A DNA stretch of 64,000 nucleotides, taken from NCBI GenBank assembly GCA_000310025.1, contig FN649742.1:5177772-5241771 (forward strand), given 5' to 3'. Position 1 is the first letter of the stretch. Every line of letters starts with the position of its first letter. Made by a program: the position numbers and the translations under genes. The notes under the pieces were generated by a model. It did not search any database and was not told the origin of the DNA. It was given only the letters and a program-made list of their open reading frames with translations. The stretch comes from Ectocarpus siliculosus (Eukaryota > Sar > Phaeophyceae > Ectocarpales > Ectocarpaceae). Positions 1-9,411 of the stretch are shown here, in pieces.

Positions 1-293
1 AATATTTTCTTTACCCTGTGTTACCCCCGCTGATACCTCTCGTGAGACAGAGGAACATGCCACAACATGCATACATTACATACAGTACATACGTTGCGTA
101 GTTTAAGGTGGACTGCTGTACCTCCTCCTGTCACCCAGGCAGATCCACCAACAGCTACGGATGCTGGAGAACGGCGCAGACTACTGGACCCTCGACGGTA
201 AATCGCTGCCGTTAGCACTCCGAGCAGGGTAGGGACTCTCGCGTCGCCCATTTCTTCATGCCCTCCAGGCGATCCTCGCTTGACCCAGCGTAG

Positions 294-509
294 TTGGAGA
301 TGGGGCTCTTTCTTCGAGCGCACAAAAGGAACATCCCCAACAACATCCCGACGCTGACCGACGCCCAGCAACAGGCAGCCATCCCGAATCGTTTTCGGAA
401 GCAGGATCTGCTGGACGAGGTTAAGGTGTTGGACGTGGAGCTGGACGAGCGTAGCGACGGACAAAACGACGATGCTCAGGAGTACCCGTCGGACAGCGAC
501 GCCGCCTAG
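294..509 (+). CDS. Short unrecognised ORF with acidic C-terminus
   Basis: I do not recognise this 71-codon frame. It could be the last exon of a spliced gene or the end of a transposon gene entering from the left edge. The C-terminal third is acidic (DELDERSDGQNDD-like composition) and ends in SDSDAA, which looks more protein-like than the overlapping minus-strand frame. A second plausible coding stretch lies just upstream at about 151-230 (reading LENGADYWTLDG). I could not find a phase-consistent splice joining the two. The start shown is simply the first ATG. Confidence 0.2.
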   Translation: MEMGLFLRAHKRNIPNNIPTLTDAQQQAAIPNRFRKQDLLDEVKVLDVELDERSDGQNDDAQEYPSDSDAA

Positions 510-775
510 GGGCAGGTGCTGAGTTGTCCTGAGAGTGCACCCCGTCCCGGGTGGAGGTGCGGCCACCGAGCCAGTACCAGCAGCTAGTGGCGCACAGCAA
601 GACGGTGCGGTGTTTTATTTCACAGAATGGTGGTGTTCAGACTCCATTTTCATGGGGTTGAGTTGGAGAGTTCGCAAGGATCTCTTTTAACTGTTGTCCT
701 ACTTGTTGACCCATTGTTAGAGCGTTGCCGGAGGCTGGTGATCGTAACTGCAGTCGCGCCTGGAGCTGTGCGACG

Positions 776-915
776 TATCGATCGGTTTCCTGGGCGCCAT
801 ATTGACGAACAGTATGTATCGGTTGGTTTTCTGGGCGCCATATTGACGAACAGTATGTATCGATCGGTTTCCTGGGCGCCATATTGACGAGCAATATTTA
901 TCGATCGATTTCCTG
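776..915. repeat. 41-bp tandem repeat, about 3.5 copies
   Basis: The block TGGGCGCCATATTGACG recurs at 791, 832 and 873, an exact 41-base period. The flanking CGATCGGTTTCCTGGGCGCC and AACAGTATGTAT segments repeat with it. The third unit decays (GAGCAATATTTAT), and a partial fourth unit follows (CGATCGATTTCCTGG). Because the period is not a multiple of 3, the array stays open in several frames on both strands. Those ORFs are a by-product of the repeat. Confidence 0.9.
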
Positions 916-1700
916 GAAAACGTATCGGTATTATCAATGCATATCGGAACTAGTTTGTCGGACGATGTTGAAGAGCAAATGCATATTGGTATAATACGTT
1001 CGAAGACATCGGAAAGAGAAACACATATTGAACGACCATTTTTCATCTATATTGCTCCACCAACATATATTGATCGTAATCGTCGCAATACATTGTTTAG
1101 CGTAATACACGCGGATCGACCTGCGTCTAACGTATTGAACAAAACGATACATATTGATATCGAACCTGAACCAATATTGATTTGGAACAATATGCGTTAC
1201 ATATCGTATTGTCCAGGGTGTGTGTGGTCAGAGACATGCAATATTTTTGTGTTTCGGCGAGCCCTTGCAAGTCGGGGGGCCGGGAGTCCAGATTAAAAAT
1301 CTCGCTTTGCTCGAATAAATACCAATATCGTGTGCTTCTATTCTATGCCCGTCCGTCCATCCTCCCGCAAACTAAACGAGGCAACTAACAACTACAGCTG
1401 TGACGTGTGTGTGTGTATCTTTTTGACCGTGTGCGTACATGATGCTGTTGTTGCAAGTATGTGTGTCTGACACAAATAGTCAAGGCCTCTGATTTGTAGC
1501 TAGTTTGAATTTTATACCCGAACAGGTTGTTCCAACGGGAGATGCATATCCACAGCCGCAGCAGCGGCTGGCTGTGGTCTACAGCAGCAACCTGGAAGGA
1601 GATTGTACTGACCATGGTTCGCACTCTTGTGTGTTCCGTTAGATGAAAGTTCCCCCAAGAGGGAGATTTGGACAACTTCAAACTTCTGCAACTATCCTGT
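916..1700. other. AT-rich gene-less stretch with scattered CATATTGA-like motifs
   Basis: No gene is supported here. From about 930 to 1190 the motif CATATTG/CATATCG followed by A or G recurs irregularly (about 940, 982, 1024, 1067, 1148). It looks like decayed continuation of the 41-bp array. Around 1550-1577 the arms CCACAGCC and GGCTGTGG flank a GCAGCAGC-containing loop and could form a hairpin. Reading frames across this stretch show no recognisable family. Confidence 0.5.
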
Positions 1701-1765
1701 CCTGACGAGGTTGAGGAGGTTGATCTAAGCTCGAACCTAGGCGAAAATTCTGTTCAAAGGTAAAG

Positions 1766-2938
1766 ATGGTTCGATTGATTGAGATTGTTCTTTCACAGCA
1801 AGCAGTTCAACAAGGCTGCAATTTGGGAGGATTTGGCTTCTGTGTAGGACTTCAAGATATCATGAATGAGTTCAACAAAAATCCACCAGGGCCACGAGTC
1901 AAACTCGTGGGATACATCACACCTTCAAGCGGATCTCCCACCTGGTATGGCGAGGAACATACAATACAGGCCATCGCCACTGTGACGAAATGGATTCAGG
2001 AACGTCTTTCCCCAAAAGGCGTTGAGTTCGGTCTCCCGAAAAGTGATTTCCCCAGAAAGTCTTTGCGGGTCTCTATGTTGCCGAAGGTAGCATGGCAAGA
2101 GTGTTTCGTCTCCAACTTCGCCCACGGTGACCCGGCGGACTTGATGCGCCGCCTGGCAACACTTGACGACCCTCAAGCCAGTTACCAACTGCTGCGTTTG
2201 TCTGGTGTGACACGCTTGTTTCATCTGCTGAGAACGGTTGCACCTTCCACCATCAACACTGCGGGCCGCAAGAAGACATGACAACATGATGATATGGCAA
2301 TCAATGAGTACGATCGTCCTTGGCAAAATGGCAGACATTGCGTGAATACCGACTGGAGGAAAAGTACGCCCAGAACCACCGAAGAGTGAGCTGATTTTCC
2401 TCAAGGGATAGCTCAGGCACAGGTGCGCCTTCCCGCCCATACATGAAGGGGGACTTGAAATCACGAGCAATTCTCTCACACCATTGAGCAATGTCTGCCT
2501 CGACTTGCCCAGCTACCAACAGGATTGTCTCTGATTGCCTCGCTCAAGAAGCTAGTGGAGATCATCACCAAAGACAAGCTTGAAAAATCTGGTGGTCAGT
2601 CATGGGCTAAATTGGCCACATGCGATGATTTGACCTTCAAGGTGTCTACCTTAGAGGCAGGCAAAGCAGAAAAAAATGAAGGTGGCAACCTGACGTGGAA
2701 CATCAAGCACCTTTTAGATTCGGTCGAAAGGAATTTGGTCAGCACTTTATCAAGCCGTCCTGTCGAAACCTTATCATTTGACTGTGCGTCGTTTGGTGGA
2801 GACAGACTTGTAGAAGATAGCATCCAAGGAAGCATCCGGGAAGAAAACATTAACAATCCGTTTCGAGGAAGCCAAAGGGATGAAAGAATGCTGCCTGACC
2901 TATTGTTGTTGTTGTTGTTGTTGTTGTCTTCACATTAA
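1766..2938 (+). pseudogene. Decayed reverse transcriptase (non-LTR type)
   Basis: The first 171 codons match the palm and post-palm part of a retroelement reverse transcriptase. SQQAVQQGCNLGGFGFCVGL corresponds to the GVQQGDPLGPxLFxLGL motif. About 70 residues later LDDPQASYQLLRLSG and HLLRTVAPST match the conserved 'DPQ..LLR....R..HLLRTVPP' stretch. The catalytic YxDD is absent: where it should follow VKLVGYI the reading is TPSSGS. The frame stops at 2281. Fragments in other frames (LPAHT, then GLEITSNSLTP, then LIASLKKLVEII) continue the post-RT domain to about 2900. The poly-leucine end of the last open frame (from about 2902) is translation of a (TTG)n SINE tail and not protein. Its relation to the LINE at 3.5-7.3 kb is unclear; it looks like a different lineage. 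Confidence 0.7.
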
Positions 2939-3046
2939 AAACCGTTCCGATCTCTCTCTACCCAGTACCTTCGTATGTCCGTACTGATCCAACACTCGAC
3001 GCGGTCGATTCCCGTGGTCACAGGTTAACTTACCCTAAAAAGGTAC
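2902..3046 (-). mobile_element. SINE-like element, copy 1, with (CAA)n tail
   Basis: Four related copies occur in the window: here, 23026-23160 (minus), 35194-35312 (plus, diverged) and 42324-42465 (plus). Read 5' to 3' on this strand, the element starts GTACC-T-rich-GGGTAA, has a body containing CTGTGACCACGGGA and CGACCGCGT, then GGTTTTTAATGTGAAGAC, and ends in a (AAC)n microsatellite. A short non-coding body with a simple-repeat 3' tail is typical of SINEs or LINE 3' ends. No clear A and B boxes were found, so the polymerase III assignment is open. Confidence 0.65.
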
Positions 3047-3239
3047 ACTCAAATAAACTGGCCCCGAGGGGTCGCAAGTCAATAGAAATCAACGATAGAT
3101 ATTCTGGGATCCTCCGCTCCCTCTTCACGCTATGCGGGGTGTCAACTGAGATTAGCAGTCACTATCTATCATGGGCCGGAGAGAAAGAGGCACACTCCCT
3201 TGGTTCAATCTTGGTACTTCACAACGCAAGCAGAGACAA

Positions 3240-3375
3240 GTCCATCTGGCACAGAAAAAGAGAGAAAAAAAGAGAGAAAAAAAGGACAAAGAGAAAAAAA
3301 ATAAAAATGGAAACCGTAAGGGGAAGAGAAAATAAATGAAAATAAAATGAAAAAATGAAAAAAAAGGGCGAGGAC
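3240..3375. repeat. Purine-rich (A/G) low-complexity tract
   Basis: About 135 bases are almost entirely A and G on the plus strand (runs of AAAAAAAGAGAG and GAAAATAAAATG). The tract lies just past the 3' end of the minus-strand LINE. It is A-rich on the wrong strand to be that element's poly(A) tail. ORFs here are low-complexity artefacts. Confidence 0.8.
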
Positions 3376-3510
3376 AAAGAGGGACCAGGCCGAAAATAAC
3401 AGGAAGTATGAGGCAGAACAAGGCACACGGTGGAGAGACCACTAACGAACAAGCAAACACGCAAACATGGCCACCAACCAGCGATACATTGTAGTGGTAC
3501 GAAATCACTA

Positions 3511-5786
3511 CTACTGGGGGGTTGGTGCAATGGTGCAGCGTTGGGGGGGGGGGAATTGGCGAAAATAGATTAAATCCGGCACGTGTCGTGCCACTCGGTC
3601 CGTCTCTTCTCGTTTGCTTTCTTCCCTCGCCGTCTCGTCCGTCTCCTGCCCCCCTCCCGCCCCATTGGTTGTTGGCTTGTGGTTTCGTTTGAGCGCTCGT
3701 TGTCGGCTGGCCTCTTCTTCCTTCTCGTGCCAGGAGGTCATGAACCTCTCAGCTCCCTGCAGCACCGCCGCATGCCAGGGTACTCCCCCCTCCACCTTCG
3801 CGGCTTCCGTCCACCTTGACTTCGGTGCCGTGTCTTTCGGTACGGGAATTCCGAGACAACTTGGGTCGGTTTTCGTAGATCCGTGGTCGGCCCCGAAGGC
3901 CTTCAGATCGTCGAGTACACACTTCGGCCAGTTCTGTTCCTGTCCCCCCCTACGTGGCTTCTCCCCCCCCGCCAGCTCGCCGAGCATCATTCGTTTCGGG
4001 AGTCGCCCGTCCGGCTGCCTTGCCAGTGCTCCCGCGAACAGTAGGCGTCGTTGTCGGATCGTGGCTTCAACGCTCTGGCATTCGACCTTCTTCAGCGTCT
4101 GGGCGTACGAGAGCTGCCGGTAGGTGTCTTTCTTGCGCTTGTACCCGATAACTCGAAGGAGCAGTCGGTGGTGTGTCGACCGCAGCGTCTGATAGTGGCC
4201 GCTGAGTGGTGACCATGTCATGCAGCCGTACAGCAGTGCCTCCATCGCCTCCGCCTGGAGGAGGTGGATCTTTAGTCGGAATGGCGCTTTCGGTCTGTCG
4301 AAGAGCTCCTGGCCATATCGCCTGAGGCACGACCACGCTCCTCTGCTCCTGTAGCTGATCTCCCGGGTGAGGTCGCCATGTTCGTTGACGAGACCACCGA
4401 GGTACCGGAACTCGGTCGTCTGGGCGTACTTCTGTCCCGCGGCTTCGATAGTCAGTGGTGGAGGAGGAGGCGGGGGGGACTGTGATGTTGCAGTCGGCTT
4501 GTCCTTCGCGCGCATCAGGAGCGTCTCCGTTTTCTTCTCCGACACCGTTAGCCCGAACTCTCCGAACACCTCAACGATGATGGTCATCATTCTCGCCAGT
4601 CCTTCTGCAGACCTCGATACGACGCCGGCATCATCGGCATACAGCATCCCCCATACTTCCCTCCGTATTCGGTCAAGGGGTGTCTCCTCCCCCCCCCCCG
4701 CTTCCGTCTTCCCCTCCTCCAAGCACACCAGATTCCGCAGAACAACATCATCCTCGCTGAATCGGATAACAACGACCTCGAGGACCTCGGCGAAGAAGAT
4801 GTTGAACAGCAGTGGGGATAGCACACATCCTTGTCGCACACCCTGTGTGACGAAGAACCAGTCCGATAGTTCTCCGTCGTCCATGCGCACCCGGGCCCGC
4901 ATTCCATCGTGGAATTGGCGGATGACTTTGATTAACTTCGCGGGAATCCCGGCCCTGGCCAGCACCTTCCATAGCATCTCTCGGTCCACCGAATCATACG
5001 CCTTCTTCAAGTCGACGAAGCACATGTAGAGCGGTATTTTCTTTCTCCGCCCCAGCTCCTGGAGGCGACGCACGACAAACAGCATGTCGACGGTGGATCG
5101 CCCCGGTCGGAATCCGCACTGTTCCTCCGGGAGGATGTTGTTGGCTTCGCAGAAGGCGCTTAGACGGTTGGTGATGATCTTGATGGGAACCTTGCCTACG
5201 TGAGATAGTAGCGAAATCCCTCTGTAGTTGTTACAGTTGGACCGGTCACCCTTCTTGTACAGCACCTTATGGTTGCGTCCTTCCACTCTTGGGGGATATC
5301 TCCTCCGTTCCACACCTTGACGAGGATGGTATGGAGGTGTCTCAGGACAACGGGTTCGTCGTCATCGATCTTGAGCAATTCGGCAGGGAGGGAGTCATGG
5401 CCGGGTGCCTTCCAGTTCTTGAGGCCTTTCGCTGCCCGTGCCACCTCCTCGAGATCTGGCACCTCTCCCAACCGTTGACTGTCACGTGTCGCTGGCCGCT
5501 GCGTCACTCGTTCGATGATGTCTGGGTTCAGGGTGGGGGATTTGGTGTTGAGTAGGGTGCTGAAGAATCTCGCCCACCGTTGGAGGATGTCGTCCCTGTT
5601 CCGGAGCAACACGCCGTTCTCATCCGCGACGAACTGCTGTCCCCCCGCTTGTCTCCCGCTGAGGCCCACTGATCTCTTGACGTGTTGGTACAGTTCTCTC
5701 ATGTCGCGATCTTTGTAGATTGCTTCGAGTTCAGTCACATATCCGTCCAGGTGGGCATAAATGCCCGTTTCGACTGCTGTAGCCAC
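3511..5786 (-). pseudogene. LINE ORF, C-terminal half: reverse transcriptase and tail
   Basis: Two overlapping frames (5786-5196 and 5313-3511) carry the rest of the LINE protein. The first ends after NGGDIPQEWKDATI; the second resumes with VLYKKGDRSNCNNYRG. A 1-nt deletion near 5266 separates them. RT motifs are intact: YRGISLLS, EQCGFRPGRSTVD, FVDLKKAYDSVDR, GVRQGCVLSPLLFNIFF and the catalytic YADD (MLYADDAGVV). After the RT come FRYLGGLVNEHGDLTREI and the region ending QLSYAQTLKKVECQSVEATI, which is shared with the relic at 33.3-34.0 kb. Catalytic residues survive, so inactivation is by frameshift only. Confidence 0.85.
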
Positions 5787-5790
5787 TCCC

Positions 5791-7281
5791 TTACACGGTG
5801 CTTTGAGTTCTCCACGTTGCTGAGTTCCAGTTGCCCCTCATCGCCCGGCGCGCTTCCCGCCGTGTGGTAAGGGCCTCCTCCAGCGCTGCTCTCGTCTCTG
5901 GGGTCTCACACCACCCCTGCGTGCGACGTCTCCGCGGTTCCTCCCCTAGGGTCGTCCGTGCTGCTTCGAGGAGAGCATTGGTAAAGTCGGTCACCAATTC
6001 CGCGGCGGTGGTTGTTCGTTCGTCCAGTCGTGTGTCGAGGTTGAGGAGGAACCGATCAGTCACCGCACCTCGTGCTGTTTCGAACTGCAATTCCCGTCGG
6101 TTGAATTGCTGCTGTTTCGGTTTAGTCCGGACTGCACGGTTGTGGGCAAGCCTGCCACCGAGGTTGACGGTGGCTACTACCATGTTGTGGTCTGAGTCTG
6201 CTTTGACTGGGCGAACCGGCTGGGGGGTGACAACCACGTTAGAAACTCGGCCGTGATGTGCCTGCCTTGTCAGGATGTAGTCAAGTCGCTTGCAATCGTT
6301 TCCCGACACACCGTTGTATGTGTGCCATATTCCGCCCTTGCGTGTCTCGAAGAACGTGTTCGTGAGAGCTAGCCTGTTTTCCGTTGCGAAATTCAACAGT
6401 AGCATGCCATTGTCGTTGAGCTCATCACGCCCGTACATTCCTATTACCCTTCCGTCCCCTCCGTCCAACCTATCTCCCGTCCGCGCGTTGGCATCCAATA
6501 GAACATACACACATTCTTTGGAAGGGATCCTCCGCACGAGACTGTCAAGTTTTCCCCAGAACGCGCGCTTGCTGTCGGCGGTTGAAGGTTCGGTTGGAGC
6601 ATACGCGGCTACGAAGTTGACCGCTCCACGGTGGCCTGCCAACAGAAACCTCATGGCCATAAGGCGTTCGTCGATAAACTCCGTAGTGAACGTGGATGTC
6701 TTGCACAGTGACTCTTTGACGGCTATCCCCACACCATGGACTCCACCAGTCTCCGTGCCACAGCAGAACACCCGGAAACCCGCTGCTGCAAATTCCGTTC
6801 GACCTGCCCTCCGTGTCTCCTGCATTCCTACCACCGATACGTTTTGTCTCGCTGCCTCGTGTAGAATGCTGTAGGCTCGCCCGTATCGATTGGCCCCGTT
6901 TACAGCCAAAGTCCGCACATTCCAGGTTGCTACCCTAAGAAGTTGACCCTGCTGTCTCTTTCGCGCGGCGCGCGCTGCTCTCTTAGCTAGCCTACGCGCC
7001 GCCCGACCCCTCCTTCTCCTCCATCTCCCCCTCTTTTTTTGTTTTTTTGCTATTTCTTTGCGAACACTCGGGCTAATATAATAGTTATCCCGGTTCTTGC
7101 CTTTTTTCCCATAGAGTTGTCTTCTTGTCCCGGAGCGGTGTGGCCTTCCATCTCTGGACTCTCTCCTTTCCTCTCTCTGGGGCATACCCCCACGGCGTGC
7201 GGTCACTCCGCCACCCTCACCGTGCTCTCTGCTGCTGCATAACCCCGGTGTCCAAGCCGGGGCGTTAGGATCCAGCCTCAT
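5791..7281 (-). pseudogene. LINE ORF, N-terminal half: APE/EEP endonuclease
   Basis: This 496-codon frame starts with a strongly basic region (residues about 20-115: R/K-rich, including KKQKKRGRWRRRRGRAARR), consistent with nucleic-acid binding. It continues as an endonuclease/exonuclease/phosphatase fold: VATWNVRTL (Asn), VVGMQETRR (catalytic Glu), YAPTEPS, LLDANARTGDR (Asp/Asn pair), KRLDYIL and DSDHNMVVA (Asp-His pair). All the expected catalytic positions are present. The frame leaves the LINE protein at residue ~490, where copy 2 continues WRVLKAACKGVATAVE. A 2-nt loss here throws copy 1 into an early stop. The start chosen is the first ATG; the true start could be further upstream. Confidence 0.85.
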
Positions 7282-7805
7282 TTTGCAGCTACCAAAGCTG
7301 GCGGTTCACGAGCTACCCCGATCTCACGACAGCAGTAACTCCCAACCGCCAAACTCAGGATCCCCCTCTCAACAGTGCTAGGGACCGTATATCCGTCTTT
7401 GCTGGGTGGTCTTTCGAGGTCTAGATCCACTTGCGGAACCTCGGCCTACCCCAGGGACGGGGGGGGCAGGCCGGGGAGGTGCCTATATCGGGAGTCGATC
7501 GATCGTGTGCTGGGGAGTCACGATCGAATTTGGACTATATGAAACACAGGCAGACTTTGCGGTGCGGGTGCATTACCACCATGCAAGGAACGTTTTGAGC
7601 CAGGCCCGCTCCCTCGTCTGCATGAAATCCGGGGTATCAACATTACTGCACAAAAGGATGATTCCCGATTTATTGAAGCTATTGAGAATTCTTTCCCATT
7701 AATCACAGGCACTGGTAGTCGGTCGCCCCGGTGGTCTAGAGGTAGCCGAGAAACCGCTAGTCGCAAAAGTCGTGAGTTACACATTTGTGGGTGAAGGCGA
7801 AATGT
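7282..7805. other. Spacer between LINE and repeat block; weak tRNA-like patch
   Basis: No gene is seen. Around 7722-7790 the text GGTGGTCTAGAGGTAG resembles a tRNA A-box region, but no convincing B-box or foldable cloverleaf follows. The 5' untranslated part of the LINE may extend into the first ~100 bases. Confidence 0.3.
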
Positions 7806-8095
7806 AGACACGCCCGTAATCAGGCAGGGCCCAGGACCAGAATCCCCCCTCCATGGCCTCGGGGGTGGGTTGTCGATTCACCTCCTTGCTGATGGTAAAC
7901 AGAGTGCATTATTTCACACGAGTCTCTCTCTCTCTCTCTCTCTCTCTCCATCTGTCTTCCTCTCTCCTGCCAATATGCGAACCACACAGACCGGCACCGT
8001 AATCTACCATTATCTTAGAGATGCAGATATCCAAAGGGGGGCTTCCGTGAACTGCTGTTACCCAGGTGCGTTGCGTCCACAGTGCCCCCAAAGTT
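7806..8095 (+). repeat. 280-bp palindrome-family repeat, copy A
   Basis: The unit starts TAGACACGCC(T)GAAGTCAGG, contains GGACCAG, a G/C-rich GTGGCCTCGGGGG block, a CACACGAGTCTC-(TC)n stretch and GAACTACTGCTACCCAGG, and ends GCGTCCAC. Copy A is the most diverged (TAGACACGCCCGTAATCAGG). Its right-hand flank to about 8340 is a direct copy of the flank of copy B (to about 8880), so A plus flank is a tandem neighbour of B plus flank. Confidence 0.85.
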
Positions 8096-8346
8096 GATTA
8101 CTACCAGAGTAGACAATAATCAACTTGATCTCAGAGAGTAGGCACCTGGTTATGCTCAAGAAAACGACAGCGGTGTTTGTGAATGACCAACACCCACACA
8201 CGGGCGATATCATGCCGGACAATTGCACCACCATTTCGTTAGTCAATGCATGTGTTCACCCTCCCAAACAAAAGCGCAGAAAGCCCGCAGTCAACAGCGA
8301 AAGGAATGCGACGTTACAAAGGATTACAACACCCACATGACGCAAG

Positions 8347-8622
8347 GTATAGACACGCCTGAAGTCAGGAAGGGCCTAGGACCAGTATCCTCCCCCCGTG
8401 GCCTCGGGGGGCTGGTCAATTCACCTCCTTGGTGATGGTAAAAACAGTGTATTATTATTGCACACGAGTCTCGTCTCTCTCTCTCCATCTATCTCTATCT
8501 CCTGCCAACATGCCAACCAGGCAGATAGAAACCCCAATCTACCATTATCTTTGACATTCATACATATCCAACGGCAGCTTCCCACCGTGAACTACTGCTA
8601 CCCAGGTGCGCTGCGTCCACAA
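8347..8622 (+). repeat. 280-bp palindrome-family repeat, copy B
   Basis: Outer left element of the nested palindrome, paired with copy G. Diagnostic variants tie B to G and not to the others: B reads CCATTATCTTTGACATTCATAC and G is its exact complement over that stretch, while copies C and F read CCATATCTTTGACATGCATAC. Confidence 0.9.
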
Positions 8623-9273
8623 CGCCCCCAAAGCTTGTTACTACCGGAGTAGACACTAATCAGCTTGAACTCAAACAGCAGTAGGCATTTGGTTGTACTC
8701 AAGAAGAAAACGACAGCGGTGTTTGTGAATGATAAACACCCAGCGATATCATGCCTGACTAAATCATGCCAATTCGTCAGTCAGCGCAAGTGTTCAACCT
8801 CCCATGCAAAAACGTAGAATGCCCCCATTCAACAGTGAAGGACCTCGACGCTTCAAACGACAAACACGCACGTGTCGGACGACCACACAAGATTGACTAA
8901 GTCCGGTAGACACGCGTACAGAGAAACTTACGCAATGGATGGATGACCAACACACCGCAAACAACGAAAGTTGCCACACGCAAGGAAAATGATGAAAAGA
9001 AAACAACAACCCAGAGGCAACGCTGAAAACTGTTACGAGGCGCTTCCAGGATTGAGTTGAAATATCTCGAAATACCAAACATACATGGCGAAACGATCGG
9101 CGTGATCGCTGAACAAGCCAATGTCGCGAAATTAGACAAACGTACGTAGCTCGCGAAGAAATACCACGAACACGCTGTCATAAGGCGGCCTCCACGCAGT
9201 TCAATCACATGCAAAAGACAGGCACGCCACAACATAAATGCGCGGCAAGCTGAAGAATGCACAGAAACAGTCA

Positions 9274-9395
9274 GCGAAGAAATGCTATCAATGCCCGACA
9301 AGATAGCCCTCACTCAAACTCAATCAAATGAAACACAAATGCGAAAGAAGTTAGCGAAGAAATGCTATCAATGCTCGACAAGATAGCCCTCACTC
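9274..9395. repeat. Direct duplication at the gypsy boundary, period 78
   Basis: AGCGAAGAAATGCTATCAAT followed by GCYCGACAAGATAGCCCTC occurs at about 9274 and again at about 9352. It lies immediately past the stop codon of the chromodomain frame and begins at the point where the left arm departs from the right arm. It is therefore part of the inserted DNA, probably element 3' untranslated sequence. Confidence 0.8.
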
Positions 9396-9411
9396 AACTC
9401 AAACAAGTATA

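Larger units (their letters stand above)
3511..7281 (-). mobile_element. APE-type LINE, copy 1 (nearly full length)
   Basis: This minus-strand non-LTR retrotransposon has, in order, a basic N-terminus, an apurinic endonuclease domain, a reverse transcriptase and a C-terminal domain. One long reading frame appears to have been cut by two small lesions. Comparison with copy 2 (18.4-20.1 kb) shows copy 1 is 2 nt shorter near 5811 (GAG-TT-CTCC against GAG-AACC-CTCC on the plus strand) and 1 nt shorter near 5266 (CCTTATGG against CCTTGACGG). Target-site duplications and the precise 5' end were not identified. The 3' end probably lies near 3530, where a G run interrupts the sequence. A diverged third copy is at 33.27-33.98 kb. 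Confidence 0.85.

Noticed and set aside
21-566. 181-codon minus-strand frame at the left edge
   Set aside because: No domain; composition looks like the shadow of a plus-strand frame with a more protein-like acidic tail.
776-915. Possible CRISPR-like array
   Set aside because: The 41-base units are contiguous tandem repeats without unique spacers, in a eukaryotic context.
2880-2938. Poly-leucine C-terminus of a putative protein
   Set aside because: It is read-through of the (TTG)n tail of an inserted SINE-like element.
3139-3508. Lys/Arg-rich or Phe/Ser-rich ORFs
   Set aside because: Low-complexity translation of a purine-rich tract.
4367-5029. 220-codon plus-strand frame (and others at 3583-6874)
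   Set aside because: Antisense shadows of the LINE reverse transcriptase and endonuclease.
7722-7790. tRNA gene
   Set aside because: A-box-like text but no B-box and no cloverleaf that pairs.
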